Made by a program: the position numbers and the translations under genes. DNA of 64,000 nucleotides from positions 62,001 through 126,000 of the forward strand of contig SAXG01000002.1 in the NCBI GenBank assembly GCA_012932865.1, in the 5' to 3' direction. This stretch comes from Amylostereum areolatum. Taxonomy: Eukaryota > Basidiomycota > Agaricomycetes > Russulales > Stereaceae. The notes under the pieces were generated by a model. It saw only the letters and a list, made by a program, of their open reading frames with translations. It did not search any database and was not told the DNA's origin. This document shows positions 1 through 12,113 of this stretch, piece after piece; position 1 is the stretch's first letter; each line of letters opens with the position of its first letter.

Positions 1-149
1 CGAGGACCGTCGGCGGCGGCGTGGGCAGGGACCGGATCGTCGGGGAGCGCGGCGGGGTCGAGAGGGTCGGGGGTCGGGGAGAGGCTGTCCTGGACGGAGG
101 GGGCGTCTTGAACGTCGGAGGCGTCCGAGTCGGCGGTGGCGGAGGACAT
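1..149 (-). CDS. N-terminal fragment of an unrecognised Ser/Asp/Pro-rich protein (runs off the window)
   Basis: On the minus strand an ATG at 149-147 opens a frame that stays open to the window edge. It encodes about 49 residues beginning MSSATADSDASD, rich in Ser, Asp, Ala and Pro. The same frame stays open upstream of this ATG (..FADLGYYNLLDRR-MSS), so the true start could lie further upstream behind an intron. The composition resembles a disordered N-terminus. No domain is visible and the rest lies outside the window, so no function is proposed. The plus-strand reading of the same bases is a Gly/Arg/Val-rich shadow. Confidence 0.4.
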   Translation of the reverse strand, partial: MSSATADSDASDVQDAPSVQDSLSPTPDPLDPAALPDDPVPAHAAADGP

Positions 150-1408
150 GCGACGGTCGAGCAAGTTATAGTATCCGAGGTCTGCGAAGCTGCGAGGGGG
201 CGGGGCAGATCGTCCACTGAGCCAACGGAAAATAGAATAAAAAGGGAGGACGGACTGGATGATGGCCGGGTGCGTTAAATCCTGGGTTAAATTGCGCGCG
301 GGCGTGCCAAAATTCGATGGCTCGACCGACTTGCTAAATCGAGTTGAGAATCATGAAAACGTCAGTGACTCCCATCACACTTTCCTCCTCCAAAACACCC
401 TCCCTGCCCTGCAGATCACAGCCTCCCCCGCGGGCCCTGGGCACGCGCGTCTACCGCCGTCGTCCCCCAACAACGCAAACGCAAACGCAAACGCAGATGC
501 GAACGCGACACGGCCCTCGCGATCGCACGACGGGGGGGTGGGAGGGCCCTCGTAGGCCCTCGTACGCGTCGTACGTACTACGAAGCTCGCACCCGCTGTC
601 ATCTCAAAATGACAGGGTGACAGGTGACAGGCCCTCGTCGTGGTGGAGGTGAAAGGGAGGAAAGACGCTCACCTGTTCTCTGGGAGGAGGAAAGGGTCGT
701 AGGAGGGGTGGGGGAGCAGGAGGTCGTGGTGGTCGTGGAGGAGGAGCATGGAACGGAAGAAAAGAGGGCGGTTGGCGGCGGCGGATGGACTGATCGGGCG
801 AGTCGCATTAAACCCAGCTTATAAAAGAAGACCTGGATCCGTTTTGAGCTGCTGCCTCGAGAGCGAAAGGCGCCAGGGGGGAAAATGGCAGAGAACCGGA
901 GACCCATCCAGAATTCAATTCGATCCTCGCCATTTCGTCTCCCCCCAAACCCTGATCCCCCTCGCCACCGTCCCGGTCCCGGTCCCCACTTCCTCCTCCT
1001 CCTCCCCTAGGGCCCACGCTACCTGCACCCACCCAACCGGAGCGCCCACACTGCTCTCGCCAGATGCGAACAGTTTCCTCCAACCCGCTCGAAGACGCCA
1101 GCTCGGATGAATAGGCTCGAACCCCGCGTGCGCTCCCTCGAACGAACGACCCCCCTCCCGTTCGGGACGTCCGAACCTGACCTTAATGAAATCCAGGCAC
1201 ACCCACCGCACCCAGCCCTTTGTCTCCAGTTGTCCCCTCCGGCCGGCCGGCCACTTTCCCCACTCCGCTCCGCCCCCCCGGGCGATCTCGCCAGTTTATC
1301 TTTCGCACCCAAAACAAAGCCCGCAAACAAAATATACTCGCTGGAAGATAGACGCCCCGAAGTGGCCGGACGGGCAACCGGTCGGTCGCGAACGCTAAAG
1401 GCAACAGA
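150..1408. other. Intergenic region
   Basis: No convincing gene is seen. A six-base tandem repeat (AACGCA type) lies near 473-503. A TATA-like element (TTATAAAAG) lies near 819-827 on the plus strand, but only a 43-codon ORF with no family resemblance follows it. Overlapping short ORFs occur in all frames, as expected for GC-rich intergenic DNA. Confidence 0.5.
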
Positions 1409-4400
1409 CTAAGTACGGACCGAGACCGCCTTGGCCGCCTTTGCTCGCGCGACGCCCTCCAGCAGCTTCTCCGCTTTCTCCCGCTCCTTTCGGCTCACGA
1501 CCACCCCATCCACCAGCCTCACCCGTCCGCACGCCCGCATGACCAAGCCCCGGTACGCCAGTCGCCCCACGTACGCCTCGTCCGGCAAGTCCCTTCGGAA
1601 TTTCGCGTCCAGCTCTTGCCACGACGCGCCACTGCCACCGCCGCTACCACCGCCACCGCCGCCCGCTCTCTCTCCAGACCAAGTGTTAGACGACGTGGCC
1701 GTGGACAGATCCCCCGGCGCGGATCCTGAAGATGTCCCCGCTTTGCTCCCCCGATGGCCCGGCTCCGACGGTTGCAGCGCCCCAGGAACGTCCTTCACAA
1801 GCAGGGGCAGGTACCATCCGAGCGTGCACGGATTCATCCTGAGAAAGAAAATAAATCAACGATAAACAGTCAATCGCCCGTCCATCACAGAAGAAAATCA
1901 TAGACACCAAGCAGCGACCCAGCGAACAACTTCAGCATCAGCATCAGCATCATGCCAGTATGCGAAAAGGCATCATTGCCATTGCCACTGCCGGCAACCC
2001 TTTCCTTCCCTGTTTTTTTTTTACATAAACACGCGCCTCTCCCCCCCCCTCGTTGTCTCGATCGACGTCGACCGTTCGCCCACCAGATAAACGCACCGCG
2101 ATATCTGCCCCGGTAAATGCAAAAGAAGGACGAAACAAACGTACCTGAAATCCACCATCTCCGCGTCGGGACATCCCCGCAACACCCGGATGAGGCCCTT
2201 CGTCCCCTTCAGCCGCGACCCGATGATCGTCAACTTCGTCAGCCGTCGCAGGCCCTCCAACGCGCGCACGTCCTCCAGAAAGTTGTAGTTCAGGTTCAGC
2301 ACGCGCAGGTTCGGCACCAGCTGCGACAGGTTCGCGGGCAGCACGCTCAGCCGGCACGCCGCGATCTCGAGGTAGATCAGGTTGTAGCACGCTTCCGACA
2401 TGAAATCGCTTTGAAGCGGGTTTCCTGCGTTTAAACCCATCGAATCAGCATTTTCTCCCCCCCCCGTCGCATTCAATCGGAGACGGAGGCGGCGCACCAG
2501 ATAGATACAGACGCTTGACGTCCCTCACGTCACGCACCGAAAGCGTCCTGCAGTCGAAACCTCCGTCGTTAATAATCCACAAAGGTAATGATGAGGAACC
2601 GCGCTCCCGCCCCCCCCCCCCCCCCCCCCCTCGGACAGGAAAAGGAAAAGAGTCACGTACAGCCCTTTGCCGCCCTGGTTCCGCAAACTCAAGTTCTCCA
2701 GCTTGGCGAGCCGGTTCGCTTTCACGATCTGCCCGAGCGCGTTGTTGTCCGCGTACAGCGTGCGCAGGTTCGGAAAGTGGGTTGCGTGCAGCGTCTTGAG
2801 GCGGTTGGCGCTCAGGCGCAGGATGCGCAATCGGGGCATATTGCACTGCGTCTCCACCTCACCGAGCGAATTGTTGTCTGTAAACGCGCGCGCGCGCGCA
2901 CGCGTCATCAAATAAACAAACAGCCAGCGATCAGTCATCTGCGTTCATGAGAACCGGCGGGCGTGCGCGAAACAGCAATGAAGGGCATAGAAGAATAAAA
3001 TGCACCCGTCGCCGGGGGTGTTTGTTCATCTATCAACACGATGCCCGCTTCCTCGAAGGGAGGGGTGCGTGATGCCACCTGCCAAAACGTGCGCACGTCG
3101 ACCGGCGCAGCACCCTCGTTGTAAATCCCAACAGGGCGTGTGCGGAGACGGCGAGCGAAACGGGATGGATACGCACCCAAATTGAGGACGATCAAGGAGG
3201 CGAGCGTGGACAGCCCCGCGATGCGTTCAACTCTGTTGTGACTCAGATTGAGCACCTCCAGCTTGGCCCTAGACGGCGGCGCAGCGCGATCGACGGCCCA
3301 AGAGGCAGCGGAGCAGGGAACATGAGAAGGAGAGCGGGGGAAAGGGGATGGCAGGTGTGTGAAGGGGCGCGGAGATGGGGACGGTCAGCTGCTGTGTTGG
3401 AGTGAGAGTCCGAGCGAAAGGGGAGGGGGGCTCACCAGGCGCATTGCGTAAAGTCGGCGGAAACGACGCGGTTCTCCTGCAGGCTCAGCTTGGCTAGATT
3501 GTCCATCTGCGCCAGCCCGTCGAGCGACGCAATCCGATTGCCATCGGCGCGAAGTTCGCGCAGGTGCCGGAGGCACTCGAGTTCTAAAGACGGAGGTCGA
3601 CGGGTCGCGATCAGTCACCCCCGAGGTGAACCTTGCGTTTTTTTAACAATGGAAACACGCACGGTTCAGGCTGTCGATGTTGTTGTGGCTCACGTCCAAG
3701 CTTTCCAGGAAAAGAAGCTGGTTGAACGACGTCACCCGTGTCAGCCTGGCGCACGGAAGAAACCATCGACTTCAGTCCGCGGACGTATTCTGTCAACAGG
3801 AAGAGGTACACACGCGTTTTGGGCGATTGACAGCGTCCTCACGGAATTCGGGATCCCGCTCAGCCACGCGAGTTGGTTGTTATTGCTGGCGGAGGGTGTG
3901 TGAAATCAGCGGCGGGCGCGCGGGGCGAGCATTAAATTCGGACGCACAGAGATAGGGAACGAAGTTGGGGCAGGAACTCCTTTAGACGCGCGACGCTGTC
4001 GAGGCCCTTCCCAGATAGATCGATGGCGGGGAGGTCCTCCCAGTACGGCTCAAAGGGCTGCACGTCCGTGATGACCTGCACCAGCTTGTCGTGCGCGACC
4101 CCGAAGGACGCCTCGGTCAGGAAAGTCGCGTTCGCTTTGCTGCTCGAATTGGCTTCAGTCGGCGTGGGCATCGCATGGGATCGACTGAAGACCCGACGCG
4201 AAGGAGGACCAGCGGACGCTTCCCCGAGAGACGCGGGGCCGCTGTGGGGCCGCCTACTCACCAACGGTTGGGCACCCCCCGCGGAGGCGGGCCCCGAGCC
4301 CGAAGCTTTGGACGGAGAGCCCCCATCGTCCGCTAGAAAGGCATCAGGTGAGCGACCATCTTTCTCGACCCGCGACGACGCTTACTCGTATCCACTAGTC

Positions 4401-7303
4401 CATCCATGAAGTCTGCTATTCGCTTGGATCGCGCGGATGGTACGAAGCTTGACGCCGCGGGATGTGCGCTACGATCACCATCATCCTGTCCCCCTTCATC
4501 TTCCTCGTCCTCCCCCTCCTCAAGCCGCAGATCGCGGATGGGCCCGTCACGTTTTCCGTCGGAAAAGCTCACAGAACGTCGATGGCGATACCTGTTCATC
4601 GGGGTCCGACTCTGCGAAGGATCACGGAGGCTGGCGAACGGTGTGGTGGACGTGCTCTTAAGCGCCGAGCGTATAGGCGTTGACCCAGCGCGAAGAGGCG
4701 TCGAACCCGAAATTGTCGGGCGTGGTGGAGGTACGGGGGTGCTGAAAGCGGGAGAAGACGTGTAGAGGGCCACCGGACGTGCTTGCAGCGGTGGGTCAGG
4801 GTCATCTGGAGGAAAATCGTCGAAACTAGGTTCTTCTGAGGGAGCTTGAAAGGAGAGCGAAGCGTCCATGTCGCCGGACAGCTGGTAGACTTCGTCGTCG
4901 TCATGGTCCGAATCGGTCGTAGCGTCGTCTTCGATGATGGCCCCGTCTTCGCTACTGCTCAGCATCCCCGGTGGAGGACCGTCGAAGGAGAACGAGGTTA
5001 ATTCAGCTTCCTCTTCGTCCTCCACTTCTTCGATGCGCGTCATATCTGGGGCCTGGGGGCCCTCGTCTCCCGACTCATCCGCTTCATGGCCATGAAAAAC
5101 GAAACTCCTGGTCTCGGTGTGGTCCGAGCCGTCTTCCCTGAGGCTCTCGATGTCGCGAAACGGATCCTCACTCTCGCCTTCGCCCTCTGCGCTGGCAGCG
5201 TAGCCGCCGTCGCTGACCGGTCCTGCGCGGGTGGCTTCCACGGTGGATTTAACCCATCGCATCATGACCTTGTCGAAGACCATCTTTCCGACGCGGTCTG
5301 GGAGCGCGGGAACATCCTCCGGGGCGATGCGCGTGATCTGGGCTGGACCTGGGTGTTTTACGAAAGAGGCCGCGCTGTTCGCGGTGAGGGTGGTGCCTGA
5401 CGCAGTGCTCGACGAAACGAAACGGTTCAAGTCGTCGTTCGCATGTGCGCGAATGGAAGAGGAAGGGTAGGCTGGAGCGTCGCCTCCGCCTGGCACGGAC
5501 AAGAAGACGGGGGTCGGGTTAGGGTTAGCTGGCGAGGTCCGATTGGCCGGCCTCAGCCAATCCTGTGGCTGTGCTGATGATCCGGACGAGTGCGAGGTGG
5601 AGGCGTGCAGAGAGGAATGGCGCGGGGATAAGGGGGGCGCCACCACGATGGGAGGGGCGGGGAACTGTGCGTACAGCCGCGAAGTGTCCATGGACGAGTC
5701 GAGCCCGTCCTGCGATCCATCCTCCTCGCGCATTGCCCGGCGAGGACTTGCCGCTGCGCGCCCTCTAGCCCCATGATGGATCCGCGACGACGACTGGTTT
5801 GGCGAAGGGGGCACGTTCCTTCGGGCGTTATGTGATGTTCGCCGGTGATGAGGTGGGCGAGAGTTCTCTGCGACAGAGCGGGCGAACGAAACCTCGCTTT
5901 GAGCGTCCGGCGCCTGCGACACGTCCGATTCGGCGGAAAACAAGCGTTTTGAGCCCTTCATGTCTGCCTTGATTTGCGCCAGAAGATTTGCTCCGCGTTC
6001 GCGGTAAGCTAACGAAGAGTAAGTGCTTCCGGACCCGCGAGATTCCCGAGATGTCCCACTTGTAGATCCTTCAGCTTTGCCTCCATTCCCTCCCGGCACT
6101 TCCAAAGAGCTTGCTCGCGCTTTACCCAAAAAACAACCACGCGTCACCACACGGAGACTAATGCAAAACCTAAAAGATGAGATGCGAACCTTTAAAGAAC
6201 ACGCTAGGCACGCCCGCTGCTGGCGGTGTGAAGTCCTTGGCCGATGCGGGAGAAGCGCTCGATGCCACGGTGGAGATGGTAGAAAAGTCCTTTGCCTGCT
6301 TGATTTGGGCCATTAGGGACTTGGACTCCCCGACGTAATCCCGTCGCAGGGTGGGCCTCTGAATGATAGCGTTGGCGCCGTCCCCTTCACCAACAAAGTC
6401 AGATACAGGGCTGAGTTTGACACGCTTCGCACTGCGTGCGTCCGTGCTGCTGGCCGCCGTCAACTCGGATCCCCGAGAGAAACCAAAGGGGGACGAGCCC
6501 GCGGGCGTGCTCGTGAAGTTGCCGGTGTTGCTCCGGGACGGGGAGTTGACGGCGATGGAGTCGACCATGGCGGAGAGGTGGTCGCGGGTGAAGGTGTCGT
6601 ATTGGAACTGGAATAGTCGGAGAGGGGTTGTGGTGGGGACATTGGCATGGGGGAATTGGGCAGCACCGGGTGTGCTTTCGGCCTGCGGTACGCCAGTAGG
6701 CGTTATGGCATTAGAGCCTGGCGTGAGCCGAGGTACAGCGAAGGTGAACTGGCAGTCCCCGCCCGGCCTGAGCCCGTCGAACGCACCGACATTGGGCAAA
6801 TCGGTTTCCAATATCTCGTCCCCTCCACCCTCCCCATCCTCTATGATCTCCGTGTCCCCTTCAACCGAGAACGATGACGCAGCATGGACCTGGGAAAGGC
6901 GTGACGGGACGATGGGAGCGGATGGGTTGGGGTTCTGGGAGGACGACGCCCCCTTGGGTGGCGACGGTGGTTCAAACATCTTCTCGAGCGCGAGCGGGCT
7001 AAAGAAGTCCTTTATTGCGTTCTTCTTCTGCCCAGGCGTCTTTGGGAGTATGGGGCCGGGAGCATCCTCGCGGATGAGAAAGGTGCCGCCAGCGGGAGGA
7101 GAGTCGGGCGATGGCGCTTTAGAGCGGGAGATGTGTATGTCGTCCCGAGTGATGATGGAGCCCACGGGTGCAGTGAACGAGAGCGAACTCCTGTCGGCGT
7201 CCGTGCTGGTGGACGTGGATGGCTCGTCCTCCTCGTCCGGCCATTCTTCGTCGAGTTCGAACGTCTGCCACCCTGGTCTTTGTGTGGTCGAGGGGCCGCT
7301 CAT
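1409..7303 (-). CDS. cdc11: Cdc11/Nud1-like septation (SIN/MEN) scaffold, leucine-rich repeat protein
   Basis: This is a multi-exon minus-strand gene starting at ATG 7303 (MSGPSTTQRPGW) and ending at TAG 1409-1411. The long N-terminal half is acidic, low-complexity and rich in Ser/Pro. It carries short motifs resembling Nud1/Cdc11 proteins: DFFSPLALEKMF, a repeated LMAQIK / LLAQIKADMKGSKRLFS element, and VGKMVFDKVMMRWVKST near 5260-5300. The C-terminal half, split by many short introns below about 4.2 kb, is a run of leucine-rich repeats (LDSVARLKEFLPQLRSL, LEVLNLSHNRVERIAGL, LRVLNLNYNFLEDV). It closes with an LRR cap (YRGLVMRAC..RLVDG) and a basic helix. In yeasts this protein sits at the spindle pole body and recruits the kinases that trigger mitotic exit and septation. 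The upstream in-frame extension to 7576 is judged 5' UTR. Exon borders between 1.8 and 4.4 kb are approximate. Assignment rests on recognised motifs plus LRR architecture. Confidence 0.75.
2610..2630. repeat. Homopolymer run of 21 C
   Basis: A 21-nt cytosine run lies just downstream (on the minus strand) of a splice donor in the LRR part of the cdc11-like gene, so it is a G run inside an intron of that transcript. Its length is likely to be unstable and hard to sequence. Confidence 0.85.
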
Positions 7304-8893
7304 GGGTAGGAATAGAATGTGGTGGAGGCCGCGGGCGGGCGTCGGCGTCGAGTAGGGCGTTGTCGACAAACTCAACGATCTCGAGGGACCCTCAACGGTT
7401 GAAGAGAAACACGTGATCGCGAAAAGTTGTTGGTCCACGTGGGAGCACGCATTTCGCAGCACAGCCTCGCGGCTCCGTCCGGCGGCGAGAAGCGACTCTG
7501 GAAGTTCATTCAAGTTCAGCTTTCCGACTTCTCGCCATATTTCCGTTATCCCCTGGTGATCTTCCTTCACTTCCATGAATCGTTCTCGTCCATGAGCATA
7601 ATAAATGCGCCTACCACGTTGTGGTCTACGTAGGTATTCCGAGATCTTCTGCCAGTCGTTCTAATCTCTAGGACCCCGGTCTTTCTGATTTCCACCCACT
7701 GCCTCAAGGGTCCTTCATGAACTCCCCCGCTTTCATCAAGACCCAATATGTCCCTTCGTCACGACAATACGAAATAACTCCTCTCTGCTCGCTTGCGGTC
7801 TGTCCATACCGGGTCTAATGAACACCTATAATTTACGACCGTCCGTCCTCGTGTCTCGGCTTCCGCTGGAGCTCCGCTTCCCCAATCCCATGTTTCCCCA
7901 GGTATCTATCCCCGCGGTCTCCCGTCTATCCTCGTGATAGGACCTCCGGTTCCAACGCGACCTCGCGCCAGCATCCAACGAGCTGGACGTGAACCCTAGT
8001 AAATGCTGATGAGCCCATTTATCTCACGGAAAGCAGAACGTCCTCATCAAACGCATGTTCGCGAACCGGGCAGCGAAATCCATGTCTTGCACTCGACCCT
8101 ACACATCATTGTCGTTAGCGGCACCGACGATACCCCGAATCCTGGTCCTCCGTTTTACGGTTCCTGAGCTGCTGCTGCTGCCTCTCGGAATTCACTCGCA
8201 TCACACATAACCTACCGGGGGCGGATCAGCGTCCTCTAATAACTTGCTTCGCCGTAGAATGCTGGACCTGAGGCCTGCGGCTGAAGCTAGCTGAAGCGCT
8301 ACTTTTTTATTACTGTCTAAGCATGTTGCAATTGAAATTGTGGATATCAAGACAGAGTCTGCATCCCTCGCCATCGGCTGCCGGCCTTACGGTCGAAGAC
8401 GCCGCAAACCTCCCGTTTCCGGACACCGCTTTGTTCCACAACGATTGGACTGGAACCAAACCGTGGCCACGTACCCGATACTGTTCAGGCGCGCTCGAGG
8501 GAGTCCTCCCGTGTGAGTCGAAGACACCGAAAGGCGATGGCACTCTCCTCCGGGGGGCCGTAGTACTCGTCAGGCTTCGCGCCGCACCAGGTTAAATTGA
8601 CGACGGCCGCGCGCGTATGTCTCACCCACCCCCGCATCACAAGCTCATCATCCCCGAGAACTTGAAGCTGACAGTGACGATCCGCTGACCGGCGACAACG
8701 CCATGGGCACGATCGCCGTGCGTCATTCGAGTCCCCCGCCCCGCCGGTTTTGTCTATGCCTCAGGCCCGCGTTCGTCCCACAGACGGAGCCCGCGTACGA
8801 TGATGAAATCTCAAGTTTCGATTCTCCTTGTAACCCCTCAAGGGTGCAGCGCGACCGTCAACAGATACCTTTCCACACCTCTGTACGCACATC

Positions 8894-8920
8894 CATCATC
8901 ATCATCATCATCCTCATCAT
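8894..8920. repeat. CAT trinucleotide microsatellite
   Basis: Tandem CAT/ATC units with one interruption, in the gene-poor interval. In one frame it encodes poly-Ser, which inflates a spurious ORF. Confidence 0.85.
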
Positions 8921-9816
8921 CGACAGGGACCTCGACGGAAGCACGCTCAGCGACCCCTCGAGTCGGGCTCGGGTTCTGCTCTACACACACACCCCCCTTT
9001 TGCTGGGCTCTAGGCGCGATCCTCACGCAATCTATCACGAACCACGAATCCACAATCAAGCAGATTATCAAACGGCCACCTCCACCCAAAAACTTATCAG
9101 CGATCACAGACTCGCCGGACGCGCTGCGTCGATTTCGAACGCCCTTTTTCGAGCCTTCCTTCACAGCTGACAGTGACAGATGGCGACCGCGTTCGTCGAG
9201 CGCGATGGGGATCTGAGCGCAGGGCTCACCTTGGAGGGGTCGAGGGGCCCGGGCGGGCGAACGAACTCCAGCCTCGAAAAGGGTAGATCTACCGTCGACA
9301 CCTCCCGTCGACGTCGTGCGTGCCTGAAGCAGATCCCTCATCGACATCTGCCGTGCCGTGTGCATGGGTGCCTTGACTCGAAGAGGAGGGGGGGGGGGAC
9401 CTGGCGCCTTCGACCGATTATTACTTTGCTCGCTCGATCATCCGCACGGCGGAGGGGGGGAGAGATCTGGAGAGATCCTGAGCGCCAGAGCGAGACATTC
9501 TGTGGGGACGGATGGATGGAGGTAAGTACGTGCCCATACCGTCCTGGGGCTGATCCCGGCCGTCCTGACTCACAATCACAATCTCACTTACGCACGCAGG
9601 CGGGAGAGAGCGGTCGCGGTGCGCGCACGAGGCACGAACGTCTCGAACGCAGCGCGATGAAATAAGCATCGTTCAGTGCAGTACTTATATTGTTCATTAA
9701 CGTCGCATTTACCGGGACGAAGCGCGGCCTTACTGTATCAGTCCATGCGTTAGTGCCCCGTGCAGCGAGGCCGCACGTCGCGATCAGAACGCGAACGCGT
9801 CGTTCAATCGCGAATC

Positions 9817-9840
9817 GAGGGAGGGAGGGAGGGAGGGAGA
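9817..9840. repeat. GAGG/GGGA tetranucleotide tract
   Basis: Six tandem GAGG-type units. The regularly spaced G triplets could in principle form a G-quadruplex on the plus strand. Confidence 0.8.
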
Positions 9841-12113
9841 CCGCCACCGCTCCCGTCCCAAAGCCAAAGGGCGGCACCGCGCCGCCGCGCCCCCCTCCTA
9901 TTGACAGGGGCTGGATTCTGCCTTTGCGCTGCTCCTGGAACGATCTTCCCACCGCAATTCCGAGAGCCGGACCCCCCACGAGCAGAGCCTGGTCCAGGAC
10001 TCCAGGCGCGGGATGGAGTCGTTCGCCTTGTCCTTGGCACGTCGACTTCTGCCGGTGGCGGGGTGCCGTGCATCCTCGCCCAGTGCGCCCAGTGCCCACC
10101 GTGACCCAAGGATCGAAAACCCTCCGACTCCAAGTATGTGGTGGTCACTTTATGCAAGTCAGAGCGAGCAGACCCAATATCGCATCGCGTCCAACGTCCC
10201 CCCCTAAACGTACGAACGCTCTCAACCCGCTCTGTGCACTGTGCAGAAGCAGCGCCGCTGATGATCACTGCACCCCGCGCGCCTTTCTCGTTCGAACCGA
10301 GGCGGGATCGCACCAGCTCGGGGGCCCGGAATCACGGCGGACTGAGAGGGGTCGGTCAGGGGACGCGTCGGTGTTGTACGAGGCTCGCGAGGCGCCCGAT
10401 CCGACTCCGAAGCCGCCAGCCCGCTGCAGCCTACGACTGCCTTATCCATCTTAGTCCGACGGTTTGGCGGGGGAGTCGAAACCGGGTTCGTTCTCCCTCA
10501 TATACATAGCCCTCGCAGGCCCGGGGGGCACGCCGAACTCGGTGATCCTCTGACGGTCCACCTGAGAGATCTAAGGCCCGGCGTGCCACTCGCGCAACTT
10601 GCGACCGATAGACGATAGACACTCTGGCAGACGGATAGCCTTTTTGCCTCGTTCCAGAGTCGGGCCTGGCACCGAGCGGGGACTCGGGAGGAGGAAAGGG
10701 GGTCGACTCAGCGCCGTCGATTGAACGCCGATTCAGGACTTTGCCTCAGGCAACACCGTGCTCCAACGGCAGCCACTCCTCATCGCGTCGGTCTGACCTC
10801 AGCAGACGTCCTCATCGCTGCAACAATTGTTGTGGCGATGGATGCATGATCCGTACGTACGTGCCCAGTACGCGGTAACGCAAAAAAGGGGTCCCACCGG
10901 CCTGCATCGCGCGGCGAGGAGGCTGGCGAGTTACTGTAATCCAACTTCCACGCGCCGACGACCATGGATCAAACGCAACAGGATCAGGCGTGTGGGTGGG
11001 CTGTCACACGACGCCGAGGTGAGCGATCTATGTGAGTATGTGTAAGTAGGTGTGGGGGTCCCGGAAGCACGGCCGTCGTCACATGCGTTTGGGCGCGAGG
11101 AGTGCGGGGAAATTCCACCGCCGGCGGCGCCTCCGCGTTGACTTGTGAATGAGTAGATTCCGCCTCAGCGCTCGCCAGATACGCATGCCGTGCGCCTGGG
11201 ACGTTGTACTTACAACGCCTGTATTCCGCGCACCGACGGGCGCGCGAGCACAAGCAGTTCGCGACCGAACGCGTGTGCGAGGCGTGCGAGGGCCAATTCC
11301 GAACGCAGCCGAGGGAGTTGAGATCGAGACTGCAGGAACAAATGAAGATTCGTGATAAGTAGGTACGAGCCGCACATCCATCCGGGAGAACAAGTCAAGG
11401 CGAGAGGGAGGATCCGAGGCCGCGTAGAGCCCGCGGGAGAGGAAGGAGTCGTAAATGCAAGTTTGGGACGGGACCGCCGTGGAGAGAAAAGAAAACTGAA
11501 TGGGGAGGGAGAAAATGAAATGAGAATCCGGTGCTGTACTACTAAATGGTGAATGTACGTTATACGTATCGTGGATCCAGGTCCTTGTCGATGAATGAAG
11601 CGCGATGGAGGGGGGGGGGGGGTCGTTTGAGTAACGCGTGCGAGCGAGGGATAGAAGGGAAAAAGATGCGAGAACGAGTATGGTGATGCGTACGATAATG
11701 CGATGCGATGGGGTAAGCGTGATGGTGCATGAGACGGTGCTGAGACGGTGATGACGATGATGATAGTGCTGATGCTGTACGAAAGAAGACGAGGCGGAGA
11801 GGTGGGGGGGATGGAATGAAGAGAAGGGGGAAAAAATCCGGAAAGATAACGGAAGGGCGAAAGCGCTATTTCGGCTGGCCCGGGACGACCGCGGTGGATA
11901 AGATACAAAGGGGGAAAAAATTGCGAGCGTTCAGTCCAAAAAGATGCATGTAACCTGGAGGCGCGAGTGAGCGGGGGTGGCGCAGCGACCGTGGCGAGAC
12001 GTGAGACGGACCGGTGATGGGAAGATCGAACGAAAGCGACGCCGAAAACGGAACGGACGGCGGACAACGAGAGCCAAAAAAGGATCCGGTGCGTGGGGGT
12101 GCGTGCCGGAGGA

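Larger units (their letters stand above)
7304..12113. other. Gene-poor 4.8-kb interval
   Basis: No ORF here shows a recognisable domain, a convincing start context or a consistent intron pattern. Open frames overlap one another on both strands and are rich in Arg, Pro and Ser, as expected by chance at high GC. The longest (406 codons, 11210-12430 minus) is low-complexity and runs through what should be the 3' flank of the next gene. Simple repeats occur at 8894-8920 and 9817-9840. The part near 7.3-7.6 kb is probably promoter and 5' UTR of the cdc11-like gene. Long 3' UTRs or non-coding transcripts cannot be excluded. Confidence 0.5.

Noticed and set aside
1110..1135. GGGGTTCGAGCC, a T-loop-like motif on the minus strand
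   Set aside because: The flanking stem does not pair and no tRNA fold follows.
6363..7355. 330-codon plus-strand ORF
   Set aside because: It is antisense to the first exon of the cdc11-like gene and has Ser/Gly low-complexity content with no domain.
8800..9216. 138-codon plus-strand ORF with poly-Ser
   Set aside because: The Ser run comes from a CAT/ATC microsatellite; the rest has no recognisable feature.
10270..10310. tRNA-like TTCGAA loop with a short stem
   Set aside because: The T-arm lacks the conserved C at the stem end and no D-arm, anticodon arm or acceptor pairing could be built.
9690..10454. 254-codon plus-strand ORF
   Set aside because: Overlapping ORFs of similar length in other frames, Arg/Pro-rich, no domain; consistent with GC-driven chance.
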